Origin: Ceratodon purpureus
Lineage: Eukaryota > Streptophyta > Bryopsida > Pseudoditrichales > Ditrichaceae
NCBI GenBank assembly: GCA_014871385.1
Contig: CM026427.1
Coordinates: 13,600,430-13,664,429, forward strand
DNA length: 64,000 nucleotides
Direction of reading: 5' to 3'
Each line of letters starts with the position of its first letter. Position 1 is the stretch's first letter. Made by a program: the position numbers and the translations under genes. Positions 56,747-64,000 of this stretch are shown here, in pieces. Under the pieces are notes generated by a model that had not been told where the DNA came from, did no database searches, and saw only the letters and a program-made list of their open reading frames with translations.

Positions 56747-56794
56747 ATTAGACGCTGCAGTGGGCAGTTTAGGGGTTCAATTCCCCCGTCTAAT
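56747..56794 (+). other. 48-nt tRNA-like fold (acceptor and T arm only)
   Basis: ATTAGACG pairs perfectly with CGTCTAAT over 8 bp. Inside are a small CTGC/GCAG stem and a GGGG-TTCAATT-CCCC arm whose 7-nt loop matches the tRNA T-loop and the polymerase III B box (GGTTCAANNCC type). There is no room for D and anticodon arms, so it is not a normal tRNA. It may be an eroded tRNA, part of a SINE, or chance. Confidence 0.35.
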
Positions 56795-57506
56795 GCATTT
56801 GTGTTGAGTTTATATTTTGTGTGTGTTTTGTACAAGCTTACTGTAATTTTTTTTTTAATTTCGCCAAATTGGAACCGGGAATCTGCGGCCAGGTGCCAGA
56901 ACAGAAGGGAATCTGAACCCCAAGTCGCCACTTATGTTACAGTAAAAAAAATCATTCACCACTTACAAATAAAAAAATAAAAATTTGTGGTGCCACATTT
57001 GCAGGAAGAGTTTTTGCCAGGAGCTAGGAAAACTTGATTCTTTGAAGGTGGAAAAGCCACAAAGGCTATGAAATTCACAACCTAGGTGCGATTCGCTCCC
57101 CCTCCATGATTTCACAAAATATACACTGACCAGAACTGCATCAAGCCATCACATAGCCACATATAATAATTGCCCCAAAATTCCAGATTTCAATCATCAT
57201 ACTACCGTTGAACAAGGAGAGTCCACCCCACCTCCCCATCGATCCATACCTGCACCATACCTAGGAGATACTCTTGCAATACCCCACTTATACACAGGCA
57301 GTCCTCATGCTCAAAACGCACAACATCATCACTTCATTGTAAGCCTGTCCACGCTCCTATTGTCTGCAGCCCACTTTTCCTGCCGATCAGAACTCATTCT
57401 TGCAGTCCACTTCACCATCAGATCTGCACTGCATCCTGCAATCTCTGTCATTGCAATGCTGGCTTGATTACCACATGAGTGACATTGGGTTCACCATCGG
57501 TAAGAA

Positions 57507-57767
57507 GGCATTAAGGGTAGCATACACCATCTAAGTTCTAGTAGCCTACTTAGTAGATCGAATCCTCATTATATTCAATTGGTGTCTTTGGGCCAGAGTA
57601 ACTCTTCTCCTTGCTACTTTGATTGCCCAATTATGTCTGTGCATCGTCTGCATTAATAGAATTTTCAGATTCAGTTTCATTTTTGTTTTTGGTTTTGGTT
57701 TTGGATGGAAGAATGGTGAATCAGAGTGAATCAGAGAGGAGGCATTAAGGGTAGCACACAATATCTA
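57507..57767 (+). repeat. Direct repeat of about 26 bp, 234 bp apart
   Basis: GGCATTAAGGGTAGCA followed by (T/C)ACA and ATCTAA occurs at about 57,508 and again at about 57,742. It could be relics of a duplication event or of an insertion's flanks. Confidence 0.45.
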
Positions 57768-58082
57768 ACTTGTGGTGGACCTGGGCTAGCAAGCAATTCA
57801 TGTTGTGTTGAATCGGGGTAGGGCTGTACCTGCTAGTATAGAATTTGAGTTATATTCATGTTCGTTTTTGGATGGGATCGAATGGTGAAAGGGAGTGAAT
57901 GGACACAAGCTGGAGGATTGGATTATGTGAGAGTGTTTGATAGTGTGGGTTGTAAGGGAAGGAGTTGAGAGATTGCAGTGAGGAGGTGGAAGGTGTAGTT
58001 GAGGATTAGAAGATTTGCAGGTGTGGGAGGTGGGGATCAGGAGTTCTGTTTTTTGAGGTGTTGTGGGGTAATTTGGGGTTGG

Positions 58083-59013
58083 ATGGGGGGAGTGTGTCCG
58101 GGCTGCGTGCGGGGTTCAGCTCAGGAGGAGAAGGCTTACTATCAGACGTCACAGTATCCTCCGTGGCCTCAACAGCCTCTGCCTCAGGTGCCGCAGCAGC
58201 GCCCTCGGCCTCAACCGAAGCAGAAGCAGCAGCAACCGCAGCAGGTATTGGGACCACAACAGTATTTAGGTCCACAACAAGTATTGCGACCGCAACAATT
58301 ACAACAACCACAACATGTACAGCAATCGCAACCGCAACCGCAGCAGCAACGGAGGACTACGGAGGAGGATCGTGATCGATCGGATGAAGCCCGGGCGAAT
58401 GCCGCAATTGCTGCCCAAAAACGGTGCTATATATGCTTCTCTTGTCTTTGTTGATAGTTTAGAGCAGTTCTAAAGGGAATCTAGGTTTTGAGATTCTGGA
58501 AGGTTCTGCTGCTGCTTGTTTGGAATGTTGTTGCTTATCAGATTAGTGAATGTTGGTGTGGAGCTGTGGGGTTTTGATATGAAGAGATTGGCTGCTTGGA
58601 CGTGGTCATCGTTTGGGCATTTCCTACATGTGTGGTATGTATGTGTGGGAGGTGATTTTCTTCTTTTGATTTGATCATGGTTCGTTTTTATGTGGGACAG
58701 TGCGGAAGCATTTGAAAAGAGTGCAGGAGGAAGAGCTGCCCGAACTGCTATAGCTGCGGCGAAGGCTAATCCTCTTCCCAGTAGGAACGAGCCTGGTCTC
58801 AGAGTATGCTCCTCTTTTGCAATACTTCATTACTTTGCATTGTAAGAGAGATATAGTGTTTATTGCTAGTTCTTGTCAGGGTATTTCACACAATTTAACC
58901 TTCACAGCAGCAGTGAGTATTCCAAAAATATGTGGTTGACGAGCAGGGACTGCAATTTTTAGAATTTCATTGATGAAAAGCTCAATGTTGCTTGACAGTG
59001 GACCGTGGGGTAA
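58083..59013 (+). CDS. SVIP-like p97/Cdc48-interacting protein with Gln/Pro-rich insert
   Basis: Three exons: 58,083-58,423; 58,701-58,803; 58,999-59,013; 152 aa. The start MGGVCPGC offers an N-myristoylation Gly2 and nearby Cys for palmitoylation, as in small VCP/p97-interacting protein. RANAAIAAQKR fits the VIM motif RX5AAX2R that binds the p97/Cdc48 N-domain; the first intron splits its last Arg codon. AFEKSAGGRAARTAIAAAK follows, and the C-terminus LRWTVG matches the LRWTV ending of animal SVIP. Between anchor and VIM lies about 75 residues of Gln/Pro-rich repeats (GPQQYLGPQQVLRPQQ), unusual for this small family (about 75-100 aa). The likely role is recruiting Cdc48 to membranes in ER quality control. 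The last 15-nt exon was chosen because it restores that ending. Confidence 0.78.
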
Positions 59014-60978
59014 TACTGGATGATCAGCGACTGCTCAAGATTTGATTATGGCAATGACGGTCATTGCGACAACAGGTTACGATAATGAGAACTCAACTGT
59101 TCGGTTGGTTTATTGTACCGTAAGATCGCAATAGCATTCTGGTATGGGCATTATCACATTAGATTAGGAAATTTACGATTGGCATGGCGATACCAGGATG
59201 TACCCTACTATAAAGGAGCAGAGAAAACAATCGCTGCTTAGGATTTGATATGTCTTTCGTAGGTTAAACTTGAAACCGACCGCTCTTTGTGGGTGCAGGC
59301 CACATTCTCTTGGCAAAGATGCTCCACGGATTGTTATGCAATAATAAAGAGCCTAACTGGCAGGTTCTGTTCTCAAGTTATCGTCTGAGTGCCAGGGAGC
59401 CCTAAACCGTATCTTGTAGAAATCACAAATTCTCAAGTGGCTGTGAATGTGATAGCTTTTCGTGCTTGCAACTGGAGTAGATAGTGTCGATAATTATGAA
59501 CAATGCTTCATAAGGTGCCGAGCGATAATTACCAGATGTATCTACCTCAGCAGTCCATACCTCGCGCTGAACGGCCTTGAAATAGTTTGCGATGGGCTAA
59601 GTGACAACCAGTGTTGTTTGTGCAGTTGTCCTCCGGAATGTGTCTGAGGTGATGCTCGGATAATTTAATGATCAGTTCGGACGTAAAGCACGATCGACTG
59701 CTTGAAGCAATATCAAGGAGAACTCTGGAATTTCAAAACAGTATGTTCTCTTAAAGCGAGTGTTCAGTGTTTTGCAACGGAAGTACACTAATTTTGCTCA
59801 ATGATTGATAATGCACAGAGTTAGCAATATAGGTCCACAATCGGGTTTTGTTGATGATCGTTTGGTGGAGGATGACGAATACCAATTGAAAGGTGCACTT
59901 TCCGACCTTCTTAATTGAGCTTTATGCTTTCTGCTGAAACTTCGTTTTCCAAAGAATGGACGAGCCCTCGTGTATAACGAGGAACTAGTGAAACTTAATC
60001 ATCATTTGCTGGCTTCAAGATCTAACTGACCTCTTCATGTGTCTGCTGTAAGTAATTTGATAAATAGACGTCCCTTTTTATTTATAAAATATCCTCGGGT
60101 AGCTCATTAGATGGTATTTGCTCTTAATTAAGTACACAGATATTGACATCAGCATTTACAAGCGCTAGAATTTTCATCGCTGAAAATGAATTTATCAGTT
60201 TGGTGTATACAAGCTGTAAGCGAAGGTGCTGTAAGCGATTTGGTTGTAAATAATCATCTGCGAGTGATATGTATCAGTTGGCAGGGCAGGACGCATATTT
60301 CCGGGCGAGGAGAAATTCTTAATCCTTCTTGAACCGAGAAGGTTTATAATTTACGAACGTACTCCTACTTCCGATTGTTTTAACGGCGTTTATAATGGAA
60401 ATGTTTTGTTATACACCAGGTGATTTATAAGTGTGTCATTAGTACAGATTTAGAATTTTCATATCAATGTCATTAGAATAAATGCACATATACGAGGACA
60501 GTGATTTTTACAGAGACTGTAAAGTTTTGATATGTCATTTCTTTCGATGTTGATCAGGGATGTGGCTTAAAGAGAAGGTAGTCACAGCCTGAAGAGCAGA
60601 AACCTTCACAAAAGCAAAAGCTTAAATGTACCATCTTCATTCAAATAAATATGCCGTGCACCAAATATCTTTTTGAACATCAACAGCAAACAGTGGCCAT
60701 AGGCATGCAGGGGATGATCATATTAAACTTCAAAATATCTAACACATCGCCGTGATATTGACACTTACGTTAGCCTGTGTCAAGGAGAAACACAAAAGTA
60801 TACAAACACAAGATATACATAACCTTGAGAATGAGTGTGGATACCAAGAGCTTCTCCATTGCCAAAAAACGGTGACACGAACATAGTGTACATGAATTAA
60901 CCATGCTCACTTATGATTCTACAGACAAGTTGGCCATTTTGGTTTCGACAAATCTACAGACAGGTCAGCCTTACTAGT
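59014..60978. other. Intergenic DNA, nothing recognised
   Basis: 3' UTR of the SVIP-like gene on the left and of rbcS copy 3 (minus strand) on the right. No open frame above about 61 codons looks coding; no RNA gene or clear repeat seen. Confidence 0.5.
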
Positions 60979-61664
60979 TTAGGCACTGGGCGCGGCGACC
61001 ATGAACCCCGCGATCTGCACCTGCTTGATGTTGTCGAAGCCCAACACACGGATGTAGCACTGGGGAAACGCCTTCTTGCACTCCTGAATCTCTCTCAACA
61101 CCTGGGATGAGTCGTTGCACCCGAACATGGGCAGCTTCCACATGGTCCAGTACCGCCCGTCATAGTACCCGGGGCTCCTGTTGTTGGTGCGGGAGATGAC
61201 GCCCACGGGGTCGAACTCCAGGCAGGGGATGAGCTTCTGCCTAATCATGAAGTCCACCTGCTTGGAGATGTCCTGCTCCGACAGGGCGGGCAAGTAACTA
61301 AAAGTCTCGAACTTGAGGTTGCCGGTGGGGTTCCATACCTGCATAACGAAATGAGATGTGGTCAGATTTGGCAAAAAGACAAAGACATTGGGTCCGAAGA
61401 TCGCCCGATCTTCACAGATAGATAAAAACCTCAGAGACCCAACTGCAGGTGACGGAAGCTGGTTCTGCAACTGACCTGCATACACTGAACGCGGCTGCCG
61501 TTCTGGACAGAGCTCAAGGTCTGGCTCTTGGCGGAGACGAGAGTGGCGCTCTTGAGACCAGAGAAGGCCTTCACGGAGGTGGACTCGCTGGAACCAACGC
61601 AGGATGAGGCTGCAGCGAAGGCAGCAGGGGCCACCACAGTGGAAGCAGCGACCACGGACGCCAT
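60979..61664 (-). CDS. rbcS: RuBisCO small subunit, copy 3
   Basis: Exons 61,664-61,476 and 61,338-60,979, with a 137-bp intron at the conserved position; 182 aa. The start is the ATG of MASVVAAS, matching copies 1 and 2; the ATG four codons upstream is in frame but not shared. It differs from them at scattered sites in the transit peptide and the mature protein (SYLPALSEQ for [16 protein letters not shown] for [19 protein letters not shown], ending FMVAAPSA). The intron is unrelated in length and sequence, so it lies outside the homogenised pair. Conserved [17 protein letters not shown] is intact. A CATAAAGAG (about 61,790, minus strand) is a possible TATA box. Confidence 0.96.
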
Positions 61665-62815
61665 TGCAGCGAGCAAACCGAGTGCTGCAGAAGGCGAGCG
61701 CGTGGATTGAGAGCTCCTAGAAGGCTCTCGAAATTCTCTGGATGACTCACAGGAGATGAGTGCGAGTGAGAATACTAGCGGAGGCTGGGCTCTTTATGTT
61801 GTGCAAATTGTAGTTGCGATCGAAGTGAGTCGTTGATGTCCGTGAACCTGACCCGTTGAAAATATCGGCGAGATGTTACATTCCATGACAGGTAACTTAT
61901 CCATAGCACCGACTCTCATTGTTTTCAACGATATTCGGTTTCATGTGGGTGCTTCTGGCTCAGAAACTGTAGACCTATCACAACATACACCGCACTGGAA
62001 GAGGATGTTCTTCAAGATGAAAATCATTGTTTCCGATGCCAGGCGCTGATCAGCTCTAGAGAATTGTTGGACAAGATGACTTCATGGCTACATGAGAATC
62101 TCCACCATGCATTCTGATTGACGGAGTCACAGTTACTTTTCTTTAATAATCTTGCTTCAAGGATCACATCAAAATCAAAAACGCAGTCTGAGATACATAT
62201 CATATGTGAAATTGAACTTCAATGCAAACCCCTCCGGAATTTTCAGTGCCATCTCTCTTGCAGAAACCATAGGTTTAATTTCAATGAAATCAATCGTGAA
62301 ACAGGACCCGGAGCACTACCCAAGAACTGTCCGGAAGTCCAAAGAAGTATGCCAAGGAAGAGAATATAAACACAGCGTGAGCAACCGAGATCAGGAGTAG
62401 GTGTTGAATATCACTTGTTACATGGAAGTCAAAATCCGGAATACCCAATTGTCCACATTCTGTCTCGATGAAGATATTTTCGGTAATATCTGCCAGTGCT
62501 ATGAAATCGCAAACTGGCAATGCCGCACTTTTGGGAATCATTACGGGAAAATGGCCGGAAAAGCAAAAGCAATCCATTCTGGCCTAGTGATGTTTTCTGG
62601 CAAAAAGGAGCACGGAATCGAATCGCAGTTGCGCAGCCAATCTCATTGACTACGGTACACAGTGTGTGGCTGTTAGAGTCTCTCCAGATTTTCATGAAGG
62701 GTCTGCAAAGAATATGTAATTATTCCGATGTTACTTGCCGTCTTTGATATTTTCAGACATTAAAGACCACTCTTTCGCGCTAAACCTCGCAGTAGTGAGT
62801 TTGTTTATTGCTGCT
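61665..62815. promoter_or_regulatory. Region between divergent rbcS copy 3 and the rbcS pseudogene
   Basis: The left 150 bp should hold the rbcS copy 3 promoter and leader (CATAAAGAG near 61,790). The right end retains a GCAGTAGT...TTTGTTTATTGCTGC leader resembling the rbcS 5' UTR of copy 1. Between them frames under 100 codons occur on both strands and look like chance. Confidence 0.45.
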
Positions 62816-63182
62816 ATGGCGTTTTTGCTGTTTCCACCGTGGTGACCCCGCTGCCTTCGCTGCAGCGCCCTCACGCAGCATTGCAGCCAGCGAGTGCTCC
62901 ACCGTGAAGGCCTTCTCCGGTCTCATGAGCGCCACTCTCTCCTCTGCCAAGAGCTACACCTCGATGAGCTCCGTCCAGAACGGCAGTCTCGTGCAATGCA
63001 TGCTAGGGCCAAATCCCATCAGCAACCTCAAGTTTGAAACTTTTGGGTACTTGCCCGCTCGGTCGGAGCAGGACATCGTCAAGCAGGTGGACTACATGAT
63101 CCGGGAGAAGCTCATCCCCTGCCTGGAGTTCGGCCCCGTGGGCGTCATCTCCCGCACCAACAACAGGAGCTGCGGGTACTGA
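62816..63182 (+). pseudogene. rbcS: Intronless, truncated rbcS copy
   Basis: It is homologous to rbcS exon 1 and most of exon 2, but the intron is missing exactly at the splice junction (QCMLGPNP against QCMQ/VWNP). This is what a retrocopy would show. Small deletions in the transit-peptide part shift the frame: the frame from the true ATG stops after about nine codons, and the matching protein is read in another frame (DPAAFAAAPSRS onward). Homology ends at CGYstop, where functional copies read PGYYDG, so about 60 C-terminal residues are missing. It still shows KFETFGYLPARSEQD and IPCLEFGPVGVIS. The leader before the ATG is also conserved. No poly(A) relic is seen. Confidence 0.88.
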
Positions 63183-64000
63183 TCTCGTCACCTAAGGAAG
63201 CAGCCATTCTATCCTGAACAGCCCCTCGATTAATGTTCAAAGTAAATTATTATCGTGCAGCTAGCTTCAACATCTAGACCATCGATATCCCTCAAAACTC
63301 TTCTTCGTGATATTTATGGTGTATTGGAAGGTATGCATTCAGGTTGTATACGCAACTTGAGCACATTGGATTGATCACCAAAAAGCGGCACTCGACTAGA
63401 ATTGCCGAAAAACGCACAGCTAATTACTGTAACTGTCTACATTGTGCAAAAATTAGCACCTACATTCCAATTCAGTAGGACCAACAAGTAATAGCAAGAT
63501 AGAATACGTCAAGTCGGAGACATCAGAGATACTGTACATAGAAAATATTGATTAGGGTCTGTTTACTTGATAACCTCTAGTTCTGCAGCGGAGGTGTTCT
63601 GAAATACGCTGGTAATCTTTTCAATCCATACACTGGTGACCAATTTTTGATGTAAAAGACACAGCACAATGTTGTCAAAGGCAGAAAGCTACGACGTACA
63701 GCAAGGAAACTTCAATTTGATAACCAAGTTACAGCGCGCAGCTAAATGTTTTCTCTAGTCATGTCTGTTGTACAGGAAATTGCTGCAATTCTATATGACG
63801 AGTTTCAGTGTCGTACTGCGAACTGCGATCTAGTTGAGATTCACCCAATGGTAGATGCACCGGTGGTCCATGAAGAGGCCCTTTAAAGTCAGGGTACGCC
63901 TCTTCTGCTGGTTTCGATTGATCCCCTATGCATGGAATCACTCTCCTAACCCAAGGCTTATTTCTCATAAGAAATATAAGCAAAATTAGGCCAAGCAGCA
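63183..64000. other. Right-edge intergenic DNA
   Basis: No supported gene. A minus-strand frame from the window edge to 63,759 begins with a hydrophobic stretch (LLGLILLIFLM) and could be an exon of a gene lying beyond 64,000. It has no family resemblance. Confidence 0.35.

Larger units (their letters stand above)
56561..58082. other. Intergenic DNA upstream of the SVIP-like gene
   Basis: Holds the tRNA-like fold at 56,747-56,794 and a short direct repeat (57,507 and 57,741). The last 300 bp are GT-rich and probably include the promoter and 5' UTR of the next gene. Nothing else recognised. Confidence 0.5.

Noticed and set aside
63759-63983. Hydrophobic-start minus-strand frame at the right edge
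   Set aside because: Truncated by the window and unlike any known protein. It may be an exon of an outside gene, but evidence is too thin.

Overview
The window is nuclear DNA of a land plant. It carries small RuBisCO subunit (rbcS) genes with plastid transit peptides and the conserved intron just after the mature N-terminus. It also has a nine-exon tail-anchored ascorbate peroxidase, four-exon clan-71 cytochrome P450 genes, a DUF247 fragment and plant-type transposons. Protein style and the long AT-rich intergenic stretches suggest a non-seed plant, most plausibly a bryophyte, but the species is inferred and not proven.

Layout. 1-4.9 kb: AT-rich intergenic DNA with a MITE-like element (about 155-730). 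4.95-11.08 kb: a complete two-gene PIF/Harbinger transposon with TTA target-site duplications, sitting in the promoter of rbcS copy 1 (11.3-11.9 kb). 12-15.3 kb: degenerate tandem repeats and a DUF247 fragment. 15.3-17.4 kb: an intact hAT-family (DUF659) transposase-like gene. 17.4-19.4 kb: AT-rich DNA. 19.6-23.4 kb: ascorbate peroxidase. 25.7-26.4 kb: rbcS copy 2 on the minus strand. 27.4-27.6 kb: a near-perfect 70-bp foldback. 29.4-35.9 kb: two P450 genes in head-to-head inverted duplication around a 1.3-kb shared upstream region. 36-42.6 kb: repeat-rich DNA with two tandem arrays and a third, gene-less copy of the P450 upstream region. That copy is split by a 7.3-kb LINE (42.67-50.0 kb, minus strand) with a perfect 15-bp target duplication and a 52-nt poly(A) tail. 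50.49-54.61 kb: an unclassified TIR element (51-bp TIRs, 9-bp near-perfect target duplication) carrying proteins I cannot assign. 55.4-56.6 kb: a decayed second hAT-like gene. 58.1-59.0 kb: a three-exon SVIP-like p97/Cdc48 adaptor with a Gln/Pro-rich insert. 61.0-61.7 kb: rbcS copy 3 (minus strand). 62.8-63.2 kb: an intronless, truncated rbcS pseudogene.

How the parts relate. Host genes are sparse: three rbcS (Calvin cycle), one ascorbate peroxidase (peroxide removal at peroxisomal or ER membranes), two P450s and one p97 adaptor. They are not a pathway. The window is mainly a record of mobile DNA acting on host genes: Harbinger on the rbcS promoter, a LINE in a duplicated P450 promoter, a probable rbcS retrocopy, and sequence homogenisation between rbcS copies 1 and 2. 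The best candidate for something undescribed is the TIR element at 50,486-54,613. All exon boundaries were read by eye from GT-AG sites and protein continuity.
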